From Bifidobacterium breve (GTDB lineage: Bacteria > Actinomycetota > Acidimicrobiia > Acidimicrobiales > Acidimicrobilacustridaceae): 64,000 nucleotides of DNA. The translations under genes were made by a program, and so were the position numbers. Below the pieces are notes generated by a model that was not told the origin of the DNA, did not search any database, and was given only the letters and a program-made list of their open reading frames with translations. Positions 33,716 to 41,722 of this stretch are shown piece by piece (the first letter of the stretch is position 1; every line of letters begins with the position of its first letter). The stretch covers positions 186,001 through 250,000 of the forward strand of contig CAMCTY010000001.1 in assembly GCA_945878725.1 (NCBI GenBank), given 5' to 3'.

Positions 33716-34573
33716 ATGATTCGGGAATCTGACTCGGGGTGTTTCACTGTCGAAGTTTCAGGCAAGGTCGCCCATCTGCGACTTGCCCGTCCCGAAAAGT
33801 TGAACTCGATGATTCGCGAGTTCTGGACCGAACTTCCGCAGATTGTGCGGGAGCTTGACAGCGGTGGTGATGTTCGAGCCTTGGTGATTTCGTCGACCGG
33901 CAAACACTTCTGTGCCGGTATGGATCTCGGAGTTTTCACCTCGGGAGAAACGTCACTCAGCTCCGATGGTTCCGAAGAAACCGGTCGGGTGCGGGCACGA
34001 CTGCGTCAGACAGCGCTCATGCTGCAGGACAGCTTTACGTCGTTCGAGCAGGCGCGCATGCCTGTTCTTGTCGCGATCCAAGGTGGCTGTATCGGGGGAG
34101 CGGTCGACATGGTCTGTGCGGCAGACATGCGTTACGCAACGGAAGATGCGTTCTTCGTCATCCAAGAGATCAACATCGGGATGACGGCGGATGTCGGAAC
34201 GTTGCAACGATTGCCGAAGTTGATTCCGGACGGAATTGTTCGGGAACTTGCCTATACCGGGGAACGGATGTCGGCTCGAAGGGCTGCCGAACTCGGCCTC
34301 GTCAACCGGGTCTACGCCGATCATGACGAAATGGTCGAAGCCGTGCTGGAGATTGCAGCGACGATTGCCTCGAAGAGTCCGCTCGCCATTTGGGGGACCA
34401 AGGAGATGCTCACCTACGCCCGAGATCATTCGGTGAACGACAGTCTGAACTACGTCGCTACTTGGCAGACCGGTATGTTCCAGCCGGCGGACATGCTCGA
34501 AGCGATGACGGCGAAGGCCGAAGGTCGCGATACTGACTTTCCGGATCTTCTTCCGACCCCGGAAGCGTTCTGA
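33716..34573 (+). CDS. Delta3,5-delta2,4-dienoyl-CoA isomerase-like crotonase
   Basis: 285 residues of the crotonase fold. ALVISSTGKHFCAGMDLG and QGGCIGGAVDMVCAADM form the oxyanion hole. QEINIGMTADVGTLQRLPK matches the ECH1-type isomerase, which carries catalytic acidic residues there, rather than a plain hydratase. It would move double bonds during breakdown of unsaturated fatty acids. The ATG has GAAGGG upstream. The stop is 18 bases from the convergent hypothetical gene. Confidence 0.87.
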   Translation: MIRESDSGCFTVEVSGKVAHLRLARPEKLNSMIREFWTELPQIVRELDSGGDVRALVISSTGKHFCAGMDLGVFTSGETSLSSDGSEETGRVRARLRQTALMLQDSFTSFEQARMPVLVAIQGGCIGGAVDMVCAADMRYATEDAFFVIQEINIGMTADVGTLQRLPKLIPDGIVRELAYTGERMSARRAAELGLVNRVYADHDEMVEAVLEIAATIASKSPLAIWGTKEMLTYARDHSVNDSLNYVATWQTGMFQPADMLEAMTAKAEGRDTDFPDLLPTPEAF

Positions 34574-34591
34574 GCAGAGTGGGTTCCTCGG

Positions 34592-35182
34592 TCAGTCGGC
34601 CGGGAGAAAATCCCAGGCGAGATCGCCGACGCGGACCAGAGCCGCGGAGATCCAGCCGCCCATCTCACTGAGATCGTTGTCGAGACGGGCGCCGTCTTCA
34701 AGAATTTGCTCGCTCACTTCGTAGCTGCCTTCGTAGCTGACCTCGATGGCGAATTCCGGATTGCCCAGGTCATTCGAATACACCGTTTCGACCGTGGGTC
34801 CGGAACGGGTTAGACGATCGCGCCCCACCATCGGACTTGATGCGGGAAGGGCATCAAGGACTGCGGCTGGATCTGGAGTCGACGCCAGACGTTGGACCCG
34901 CAAGACCAATTCGATATCGATCTTCGGTGCGTCATCGAGCGGCTCGCCGAGGTACCACGATCGATAGGCGGTCTGCGCCCATGTCGGCCAAGTGAGTTGG
35001 ATGTCGGCCTGCACACGAGGCGGAACGCCTTCGCCGGGAAGCCCGTACGTTGTTTCCCACGTCATGTCGCCGAGGAGCATGTCCATATTGAATCGTTCCT
35101 CGAACGCCTGACGCTCGAGCATCGCTCCTTCGAACGCATCTCGGAGCGCTCCGATGGCATCAGTAAACACGTGGTCAAGCAC
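34592..35182 (-). CDS. Conserved hypothetical protein
   Basis: 196 acidic residues without signal peptide or membrane segments. The sequence alternates strand and helix, with WETTYGLPGEGVPPRVQADI and FAIEVSYEGSYEVSEQ. I do not recognise it. The GTG at 35182 is fixed by TAGGGT ending 6 bases upstream. It is a single-gene unit between a convergent crotonase gene and the divergent MBOAT gene. Confidence 0.6.
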   Translation of the reverse strand: MLDHVFTDAIGALRDAFEGAMLERQAFEERFNMDMLLGDMTWETTYGLPGEGVPPRVQADIQLTWPTWAQTAYRSWYLGEPLDDAPKIDIELVLRVQRLASTPDPAAVLDALPASSPMVGRDRLTRSGPTVETVYSNDLGNPEFAIEVSYEGSYEVSEQILEDGARLDNDLSEMGGWISAALVRVGDLAWDFLPAD

Positions 35183-35188
35183 ATAGCG

Positions 35189-35194
35189 ACCCTA
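35189..35194 (-). promoter_or_regulatory. -10 box of the 196-residue gene
   Basis: TAGGGT on the minus strand, 6 bases before the GTG at 35182; leaderless-type spacing. Confidence 0.5.
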
Positions 35195-35299
35195 TCCCCC
35201 TACCACGGGTAGGACCTCTGCTGGAGTAGTTTCAGAATCTGAACTGCAACCGGGAATGGCCCGGGTTTTCAGCGGTCTCCCCTTTGGAAGCGCCCGCCC

Positions 35300-36736
35300 A
35301 TGTTGTTTCCCACCATCGACTTCGCGGTCTTTTTCATGGTGGTATTCACGGGCAGCTGGATCCTTCGTCCCTACAAGAAGCTGTGGCGCTGGTTCATCCT
35401 TCTGGCGAGTTGCGTCTTCTACGGATGGTGGGATTGGAACTACCTGTTCCTCCTCTTGGGGAGCATCGGAATCAACTGGTTCCTTGGCCTCGCTGTATTC
35501 AAGGCGTTGACTCCCGAAGGGGAGCGGACCAATGCGAGCCGTTGGATTGTCCGGGCCGCGGTTGTCATCAACCTCGGGATCCTCGGGTACTTCAAATATT
35601 TCGAATTCTTCGCAACGACGATCGCCGAAAAACTGCGCAGCCTCGGGATCTCTGTTGATACGCCGCTGCTGAACATCATCCTCCCCGTCGGCATCTCGTT
35701 CTTCACCTTCCAGGCGATCAGCTACGTCATGGACATCGGACGCGGTGAATGGCGAAGGCCGCTCAATCTTCTCGACTTCGGGGTGTACCTGTCCTTCTTC
35801 GCCCATCTCGTGGCCGGACCGATCGTGAGAGCGAGCGAATTCGCTCCACAACTCGACGAGACGCCCGATCCGCGGTTCGTGAAGTCGTCAGAAGCCTTCA
35901 TGCTGATTTTCCGGGGCATGTTCAAGAAGGTGGTGATTTCCAGCTTTCTCGCCACCCAGATCGTGGATCCCGTCTTTGCGCTTCCCGGTAGCTACAACCG
36001 TTGGGAAGTCTTGTGGGCCATCTACGGCTATGCGATCCAGATCTACGCCGACTTCAGCGGGTACACCGACATCGCTATCGGCATCGCGCTCCTACTTGGC
36101 ATCAGGTTCCCTTTGAATTTCGATGCGCCGTATCGGTCACTGTCGCTTCAAGATTTTTGGCGACGATGGCACATGACGCTTTCGCGATGGCTACGCGATT
36201 ACCTCTACATCCCGCTCGGCGGCAACCGCGGCTCCAAGCTTTTCACCTACCGGAATCTCTTCCTCGTGATGTTTCTTGGCGGGCTATGGCACGGGGCCAA
36301 CTGGACCTTTGTCGTTTGGGGTTCAATCCACGGTGGCTATCTGATTGCTGAACGCGTCGTCAAGGAACATTGGGCTGGACACGAGTTGGGGCTCCCTCCG
36401 TTGCTCGTCAAGGGTCTGCAGTGGTTCCTCACCTTCAACGTCGTGTGCCTTGCGTGGGTTTTCTTCCGTTCCCAATCGGTAGGTGGGGCGTTCGACGTTT
36501 TGGGTCGCCTCTTCAGCGGATCGGGACGTGGCGACGACGTTTCACTGCTGCTGATCATCGTCATCGTGGGGAGCGTCGCGTCGCAGTTTGTTCCCAATCG
36601 CATCCCCATGAAGGCGGAGAACTGGTTCGGGCGCCTTGCTCCTGTCCTCCAGATCGCGGCAGTTGCCGTGGGCCTCGTTCTTATCGATGCCTTCGGTCCC
36701 GAAGGTATCGCTCCCTTTATTTACTTCCAGTTCTGA
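35300..36736 (+). CDS. MBOAT-family membrane O-acyltransferase (AlgI-like)
   Basis: 478 residues with about ten membrane helices. FWRRWHMTLSRWLRDYLYIPLGG and LGGLWHGANWTFVVWG (catalytic His) are the AlgI-type MBOAT signature. Such proteins move acetyl groups across the membrane for O-acetylation of a surface polysaccharide. The following gene encodes an SGNH-type protein 51 bases on; such MBOAT-plus-SGNH pairs are the known arrangement (AlgI with AlgJ/AlgX, PatA with PatB). The polysaccharide is not identified. Confidence 0.9.
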   Translation: MLFPTIDFAVFFMVVFTGSWILRPYKKLWRWFILLASCVFYGWWDWNYLFLLLGSIGINWFLGLAVFKALTPEGERTNASRWIVRAAVVINLGILGYFKYFEFFATTIAEKLRSLGISVDTPLLNIILPVGISFFTFQAISYVMDIGRGEWRRPLNLLDFGVYLSFFAHLVAGPIVRASEFAPQLDETPDPRFVKSSEAFMLIFRGMFKKVVISSFLATQIVDPVFALPGSYNRWEVLWAIYGYAIQIYADFSGYTDIAIGIALLLGIRFPLNFDAPYRSLSLQDFWRRWHMTLSRWLRDYLYIPLGGNRGSKLFTYRNLFLVMFLGGLWHGANWTFVVWGSIHGGYLIAERVVKEHWAGHELGLPPLLVKGLQWFLTFNVVCLAWVFFRSQSVGGAFDVLGRLFSGSGRGDDVSLLLIIVIVGSVASQFVPNRIPMKAENWFGRLAPVLQIAAVAVGLVLIDAFGPEGIAPFIYFQF

Positions 36737-36774
36737 TGTGGCCGCGCTGATCTGTTTGCCCGCGCCCCGACCAG

Positions 36775-36780
36775 TACTGT
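36775..36780 (+). promoter_or_regulatory. -10 box of the SGNH gene
   Basis: TACTGT, 7 bases before the ATG at 36788. The second gene of the pair may therefore also be transcribed on its own. Confidence 0.45.
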
Positions 36781-36787
36781 CATTTCA

Positions 36788-37924
36788 ATGAGCGAACCGG
36801 ATTCGGGACGATCGCCGTATAACTGGCGGAACCTTTTCCGGCCGTTCAAGTCCGTGCGCGAGGGCACGATGCCCGCCGGGCTCATCCTCGTGATTATGCT
36901 CCTCGGTCTTTTCGGAGCGATGTTCCTCAATGCCGATGCGACACTGCGCAAGAGCGACGCCAAGGGAGACGGTTGGCGTAATGAGGTGGCCAGCATCGTT
37001 GCGACGGTGAGCGATGGTCTCGGCATCACGTCGTTGCGGGGCCGCGTTGACGAAGCTCTCGGGAAGAACCAGGGAACCAAGATCGATGTTGCGGAATTGT
37101 TGGCTCGGCAGCAGGCGGAGGAGCAGGCGGCGATGGTTTCGCAACAGGCCGAAGCTGCCGCAAAACCACCTGTACTGCCCGCCGCCACTCCCGAGGCTCC
37201 ATTGCGGTTATGGATCGGAGGCGATTCGATCGCACAAACATTCGGGACGTCGATGCAGCGCATCTCCGCATCGACGGGGGTATTCACCCCGACGCTCGAC
37301 TATCGAGTGTCCACTGGCTTATCTAGGCCTGACTTTTTCAACTGGCCGGAGCATCTCGTCAAGGATGTTTTGCCCGCTAATCCACACATCCTCGTGATCA
37401 TGTTCGGCGCCAACGACGGACAAAACATGACCGTTGCTGGAGGCAAAGTTCTTGAGCGCTACGGCGATGAATGGATGACCGAATATCGCCGTCGCGTCGC
37501 GGCGACGATGGATCTTCTGAAGTCGCCGACGAACGATCGACTCACGATGTGGGTCGGAGCGCCGCCAATGGGACCCGGTTCCAAGGTCCGAGGCATGGAC
37601 CGAGTCAATTACATCTATTGGTCCGAAGCGCAGACGCGGCCTTGGGTCCAGTACTTCGATTCATGGCCGTTCTTCTCAAATGCAGAGCTACAGTTTTCCG
37701 CCAGCCTGCCGAACGCCGACGGCGTGGTGCGCGGAATGCGCCAGAAGGACAACGTGCACTACTCGACCGTGGGCGGCGATCGTCTGTCGTGGGCAGTCAT
37801 CAACCGGATCGGCAAGCTCGTGAACATTGCGGCGGGCAAGGTCACACCGCCGCCGAAGGACGCACCTCCGCCCGAACTGGTGGAGCGCACAGAGCTACCG
37901 CCCACGATGCCTGGAGCCGAATAG
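36788..37924 (+). CDS. Membrane-anchored SGNH/GDSL hydrolase-like protein (DUF459-type)
   Basis: 378 residues. One membrane helix (about 29-49) anchors the protein; a coiled-coil and Pro/Ala linker precedes the catalytic part. LWIGGDSIAQTFG carries the nucleophilic Ser, FGANDGQNM the block III Asn, and KDNVHYSTVGGDRLSW the Asp-x-x-His-like block V (with Asn-Val-His here). It probably transfers or removes O-acetyl groups outside the membrane together with the MBOAT protein. An own -10 box exists. Confidence 0.85.
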   Translation: MSEPDSGRSPYNWRNLFRPFKSVREGTMPAGLILVIMLLGLFGAMFLNADATLRKSDAKGDGWRNEVASIVATVSDGLGITSLRGRVDEALGKNQGTKIDVAELLARQQAEEQAAMVSQQAEAAAKPPVLPAATPEAPLRLWIGGDSIAQTFGTSMQRISASTGVFTPTLDYRVSTGLSRPDFFNWPEHLVKDVLPANPHILVIMFGANDGQNMTVAGGKVLERYGDEWMTEYRRRVAATMDLLKSPTNDRLTMWVGAPPMGPGSKVRGMDRVNYIYWSEAQTRPWVQYFDSWPFFSNAELQFSASLPNADGVVRGMRQKDNVHYSTVGGDRLSWAVINRIGKLVNIAAGKVTPPPKDAPPPELVERTELPPTMPGAE

Positions 37925-37983
37925 CGCCCTGCGAAGACTCGCGATCGGAATGCGGGAATGCTTCGATCTATATTCAGGCGGCG

Positions 37984-38334
37984 TCAGGGAAACGAAGCGG
38001 TGATGGTCGCAGCGATTCCGCCGCGAACCTTCCAGATCGTCTGCACAGTCATCCGCCGCGGCTTCGTCACCCGAAGGAGTTCGTCGAGGATCTCGTTCGT
38101 GATCGCTTCGTGGAACGCACCCTCGTCACGGAAACTCCAGAGGTACATCTTGAGGCTCTTGAGTTCAACGAGAAGTTCGTCGGCGACATACGTGATGCGA
38201 ACCGTGGCGAAGTCCGGCTGTCCCGTGACTGGACAAAAGCAGGTGAGTTCGTCGGTTTCAAAGAGAATCTCGTAGTCCCGTCCCGGCTGGGGGTTCGGAA
38301 CGGTGATCAGCTCTTTCGAAGGTTTGCTGGGCAC
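37984..38334 (-). CDS. queF: NADPH-dependent 7-cyano-7-deazaguanine reductase, short QueF
   Basis: 116 residues. [13 protein letters not shown] holds the Cys that forms the thioimide with preQ0; the E-x-x-SLK-x-Y motif ([12 protein letters not shown]) and GAFHEAITN bind nucleotide and substrate. It reduces preQ0 to preQ1 in queuosine synthesis. It is shorter than B. subtilis QueF (about 165 residues) but keeps all motifs. The start is a GTG 16 bases after the bL37 gene, so the two are probably cotranscribed. No queC, queD or queE is nearby. Confidence 0.9.
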   Translation of the reverse strand: MPSKPSKELITVPNPQPGRDYEILFETDELTCFCPVTGQPDFATVRITYVADELLVELKSLKMYLWSFRDEGAFHEAITNEILDELLRVTKPRRMTVQTIWKVRGGIAATITASFP

Positions 38335-38350
38335 AGGGAAAGCTTGAGGA

Positions 38351-38437
38351 CTAGCCCCGGCCGGCGTTCGGCTTCGTGCCGTGATTCGCGGGCTTGCGGC
38401 GTGCGTTGGTCTTGCGCTTATCGGTCTTCTTTGACAT
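38351..38437 (-). CDS. Ribosomal protein bL37, 28 residues
   Basis: A 28-residue, very basic peptide beginning MSKKTDKRK and containing ANHGTKPNA. Mycobacterial bL37 is 24 residues and ends ANHGKRPNA, as I recall it, so the match covers the conserved core. It is a small actinobacterial component of the large subunit. The ATG at 38437 has TACCCT 9 bases upstream. It lies directly before queF, a tRNA-modification gene. Confidence 0.8.
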   Translation of the reverse strand: MSKKTDKRKTNARRKPANHGTKPNAGRG

Positions 38438-38446
38438 AGGGCTACA

Positions 38447-38452
38447 AGGGTA
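38447..38452 (-). promoter_or_regulatory. -10 box of the bL37-queF operon
   Basis: TACCCT on the minus strand, 9 bases before the ATG at 38437. Confidence 0.4.
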
Positions 38453-38533
38453 CCCGAGGAGTACGGATCCCCAGAAATCAGGAGGCGCCAGGGCTACTCC
38501 CGTCCGCTGGGTCGGGGTAAGCGCCGGGACCGC

Positions 38534-38539
38534 TAGCCT
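38534..38539 (+). promoter_or_regulatory. -10 box of ychF
   Basis: TAGCCT, 9 bases before the ATG at 38549; near-leaderless spacing. Confidence 0.4.
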
Positions 38540-38548
38540 GCCCAACCC

Positions 38549-39625
38549 ATGGAACGGTTCGGATTCGTCGGTCTCCCCAATGCGGGCAAGTCATCGCTGT
38601 ACAACGCGCTTTCGGGCGGCAGCGCTCTCGCTGCGCCGTATGCATTCGCCACGAAAGAACCGAACGTCGGTATGGCCCGTGTGCCTGATGATCGACTTGA
38701 GAAGCTCGCGATCATGGCCGGCAGCAAGAACGTCATCCCGGCCAGCGTCCAGTTCGTGGACATCGGCGGCCTCGTCGAGGGAGCTAGTACCGGTGAAGGG
38801 CTTGGGAACAAGTTCCTCGCCAACATCCGCGAGGCTGACGCCATTGTTTTCGTTCTACGCGCCTTCGAGGACATCGATGTCCCAGGCCCGTCAGATCCGC
38901 TGGATCATCTCCGGATCGTTGAGATCGAGTTGGCCCTCGCTGATCTCGAAACCGTCGAGAACCAGATCGAGAAGCGCCGCAAAGCCGCAAAGCAAGACCG
39001 CACGATTGCTGATGAAGTTGAGGCGCTCGGAAAGGCCTACGACGTTCTCTCAGCAGGAACACCGATCTACCGCAGTGACCTCGACGAGGAAACGCGAGCA
39101 TTGATCCGGAGCTACTTCCTACTCACCAACAAACCGGTTCTTGCCATTGTGAATGTTGGCGAGAATGATCTCGATCGCATCGATGAACTCGCCGCACCTG
39201 TGGTCGAAGAGCTCGGCGGTTTTGGAGAGGTCGTCGGAATGTGCGTGCAACTCGAAGCCGAGGCGGCACAGCTCGACGCAGATGAACGAGTCGAGATGCT
39301 CGAAGGGCTCGGTCTCGGCGAGGGCGCATTACCGCGCTTCCTCAACACGGCTTACCGGATGCTCGGACTGCGCACGTACTTCACGACCGGCGAGAAGGAA
39401 TCGCGTGCATGGACATTCCGCGCCGGATATCGGGCTCCTCAGTGCGCTGGTGTGATCCATTCGGATTTCGAGCGCGGATTCATCCGCGCCGAGGTGATCC
39501 GATGGGACGACCTTCTCGAGGTCGGTTCCTGGTCTAAGGCCCGTGATGCCGGCACTCTGCGTGTTGAAGGTAAGGACTATGTCGCCGAGGATGGCGATGT
39601 GATGGAGTTCCGGTTCAACGTCTGA
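38549..39625 (+). CDS. ychF: YchF-type ribosome-associated ATPase
   Basis: 358 residues. FVGLPNAGKSSLYNAL is the Walker A loop, VDIGGLVEGAS the switch region, and NVGEND replaces the usual N-K-x-D, the mark of YchF, which prefers ATP to GTP. A coiled-coil insert (about 130-160) and a C-terminal TGS domain ending in DVMEFRFNV complete the family layout. It binds the ribosome and affects stress responses. Confidence 0.95.
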   Translation: MERFGFVGLPNAGKSSLYNALSGGSALAAPYAFATKEPNVGMARVPDDRLEKLAIMAGSKNVIPASVQFVDIGGLVEGASTGEGLGNKFLANIREADAIVFVLRAFEDIDVPGPSDPLDHLRIVEIELALADLETVENQIEKRRKAAKQDRTIADEVEALGKAYDVLSAGTPIYRSDLDEETRALIRSYFLLTNKPVLAIVNVGENDLDRIDELAAPVVEELGGFGEVVGMCVQLEAEAAQLDADERVEMLEGLGLGEGALPRFLNTAYRMLGLRTYFTTGEKESRAWTFRAGYRAPQCAGVIHSDFERGFIRAEVIRWDDLLEVGSWSKARDAGTLRVEGKDYVAEDGDVMEFRFNV

Positions 39626-39678
39626 GCCCGAAGCGGGGATCCGGGTCGATGCTCCTTTGCGGCCACCCGTTGTCCTCG

Positions 39679-39684
39679 TAGCAT
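39679..39684 (+). promoter_or_regulatory. -10 box of the DUF192-rsmI operon
   Basis: TAGCAT, 6 bases before the ATG at 39691; leaderless-type spacing. Confidence 0.5.
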
Positions 39685-39690
39685 GGCCAG

Positions 39691-40041
39691 ATGGCCTCCG
39701 CCCCCGACTCCAGCCGAGCATGGTTGGTCCAAGGCGGAAATGTTCTGGCCACTCTCGAAGTGGCCGCTACCCGCTCCGAGCGTCGGCGCGGACTGCTAGG
39801 GCGTGATCGCGTCGAAGGTGTCTTGCATCTCGTGCCGGCGCGTTCGGTACACACATTCGGCATGCGGTTTCCGATCGACGTCGTCCATCTCGATGGCGAC
39901 CTCCGAGTGCTTCGGGTCCGGACGATGGTCCCCAATCGGTTGGGTGCGATCGTGTTTGGTTCACGATCTGTTCTCGAAGCTGAAGCAGGTGCCATGGAGC
40001 GTTGGGGCGTATCTGTCAGCGACCAACTCGAGATCAGATGA
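39691..40041 (+). CDS. DUF192 family protein
   Basis: 116 residues. RRRGLLGRD and SVHTFGMRFPIDVVHLD are the DUF192 signature; it forms a small beta-barrel whose function is not known to me. No signal peptide is seen here, unlike many relatives. The stop overlaps the start of rsmI (ATGA), so translation is coupled. Confidence 0.85.
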   Translation: MASAPDSSRAWLVQGGNVLATLEVAATRSERRRGLLGRDRVEGVLHLVPARSVHTFGMRFPIDVVHLDGDLRVLRVRTMVPNRLGAIVFGSRSVLEAEAGAMERWGVSVSDQLEIR

Positions 40042-40901
40042 GTAGCCCTGACTCAAGCCCGGGAAAGCTCGTTCTTGTCGGCACCCCGATCGGCAATCTC
40101 GGAGACATGTCCGAACGCGGTGCAGATGCACTGCGGCGCGCTGATGCAATCGCCTGCGAGGACACGAGGCGCACCGGTCGATTGCTCGCCCATCTCGGCT
40201 TTCGGACTCCAGCGCTTCTAGTTGTGAACGACCACACCGAGGAAGGCGCGATCGACGACATCCTCACCCGTCTTGGGCGAGGTGAACGGGTTGCTGTCGT
40301 CAGCGACGCGGGGATGCCGGGCATTTCTGATCCGGGCGAACGACTCGTTGTTGCCGCGTCCAACGCAGGGTTCGTGATTGAAGTCGTACCGGGCCCGTCG
40401 GCGGCGATCACCGGTTTGGTAGCAAGTGGGCTTCCCGCCGGCCGGTTCGTCTTCGAGGGTTTCCTGCCCCGCAAAGGTTCGGGCCGCACAGCACGTCTGG
40501 CCGAGATCTCCGCCGAGAGACGAACGGTCGTGCTTTACGAAGCGCCCCATCGTTTGGAGCGGACGCTCTCGGATCTGACGGCCGGATGCGGTGGCGAGCG
40601 TCGAGTCGCTCTTGCACGTGAACTGACCAAGATGCATGAGGAATTTTGGCGCGGCACGCTCGACGAGTCGCTCATTCGATGCGCAGAGATCGAACCGCGC
40701 GGCGAGTACGTGATCATCCTCGACGGAGCACCGGTACCCGCCGCGGCGACCGACGAAGATGTCCGGATCGCAATGCAACGGTCTATGACGAGTGGAAAAA
40801 GTACGAGGGACGCAGCAACTGAAGTTGCTGCGTCCCTCGGAGTAGCAAAGCGCAGGGCTTATGACGCGGGTTTAGCGCTCACATTGGAGAGTGAGGCGTA
40901 G
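40038..40901 (+). CDS. rsmI: 16S rRNA (cytidine(1402)-2'-O)-methyltransferase
   Basis: 287 residues. LVGTPIGNLGDMSERG, CEDTRRTGRLLAHL, VVSDAGMPGISDPG and VVPGPSAAITGLVASGLP are the tetrapyrrole-methylase-fold SAM motifs of RsmI. It adds the 2'-O-methyl of m4Cm1402 in the decoding centre. The ATG overlaps the DUF192 stop. The last 43 bases overlap the 3' end of the convergent surE-like gene, and the stretch 40804-40839 doubles as that gene's terminator. Confidence 0.95.
   Translation: MSSPDSSPGKLVLVGTPIGNLGDMSERGADALRRADAIACEDTRRTGRLLAHLGFRTPALLVVNDHTEEGAIDDILTRLGRGERVAVVSDAGMPGISDPGERLVVAASNAGFVIEVVPGPSAAITGLVASGLPAGRFVFEGFLPRKGSGRTARLAEISAERRTVVLYEAPHRLERTLSDLTAGCGGERRVALARELTKMHEEFWRGTLDESLIRCAEIEPRGEYVIILDGAPVPAAATDEDVRIAMQRSMTSGKSTRDAATEVAASLGVAKRRAYDAGLALTLESEA
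40804..40839 (-). terminator. Terminator of the surE-like gene inside rsmI
   Basis: A perfect 16-bp inverted repeat with a 4-base loop, followed on the minus strand by TACTTTTT. It starts 20 bases after the surE-like stop and lies wholly within the 3' coding part of rsmI. On the plus strand no T-run follows, so rsmI transcription should read through. Confidence 0.88.
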
Positions 40902-41674
40902 CCCTCGAGATACGCCTTGATGTCATCGGCCGGATTAGTCGCCGTTGACAGGCAATTCGGTGCGGTTCCGTATCCGTCCGCAGTCGATGCCAAGGGAACG
41001 ACCACAAGCGAGCGGACCGACCCGGTCGGGCAGGTCGGAATGTTCAGGTTGAAGACCGTGGCACGTGTGATCGAGCCGTCGGCGATGGCGGCTCGATTCG
41101 AGTCGAACCAGGCAAGAACCTGCTTGACGCCGGCTGGAAAATCGAACGGTGCCGTGAGTGGTCCCTGGCTTGCTGCCATTGCAGGGATGCTCCGGGTTAC
41201 AGCAGCGCGAGCGGCGCCAACGGTGCCGGAGAGATCGATAACCGGACCCATGTTGGCGCCGGCGTTGATTCCGGACATGACAAAATCGGGTACGAAATCG
41301 ATGCCTTTCTGGTCGATCGCCCAAATGATCGAGTCGGCAGGTGTGCCGTTTACGGCCTTCGCGGGATAGCCACTCTTTGTGGTCGCATCGGTAGCGGTGA
41401 GGGTTCCGCCGGTGACAGTTCCACCCTTACCGCTCTGATTCGCGGCCGGCGCCACAACCGTGACCTTCACGTTGGGTTGTGCCCGGAGTGCTTCGACCAC
41501 GGCGTCGATACCGTCAGAACCGACGCCATCATCGTTGGTAACGAGGATCTGGAGCGTCCGTGCCGGGGTTGTTGTCGTGGCGGCATCTTCATTGGTATTT
41601 GAACTGCTGCTGCAGCCACTGAACAGCAGGAGAGCGACGCCAAGTGTCGCGACAGCCTGAGCGGAGCGTTTCAT
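40859..41674 (-). CDS. SurE-like nucleotidase with lipoprotein signal
   Basis: 271 residues. The first 21 form a lipoprotein signal ending at C21 (LLFSGC). The mature part has ILVTNDDG (metal-binding Asp pair), NQSGKGG with the Ser ligand, and SGINAGANMG with the Asn ligand, the four-ligand set of SurE 5'/3'-nucleotidases. SurE is normally cytosolic, so this one probably dephosphorylates nucleotides or similar compounds outside the membrane. The ATG has AAGGGAA upstream. It converges on rsmI with a 43-base overlap. Confidence 0.87.
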   Translation of the reverse strand: MKRSAQAVATLGVALLLFSGCSSSSNTNEDAATTTTPARTLQILVTNDDGVGSDGIDAVVEALRAQPNVKVTVVAPAANQSGKGGTVTGGTLTATDATTKSGYPAKAVNGTPADSIIWAIDQKGIDFVPDFVMSGINAGANMGPVIDLSGTVGAARAAVTRSIPAMAASQGPLTAPFDFPAGVKQVLAWFDSNRAAIADGSITRATVFNLNIPTCPTGSVRSLVVVPLASTADGYGTAPNCLSTATNPADDIKAYLEGYASLSNVSAKPAS

Positions 41675-41722
41675 GGATATTCCCTTCGATCGGTTTGAAC
41701 GAAGGAGAACGTACATCGCAAG

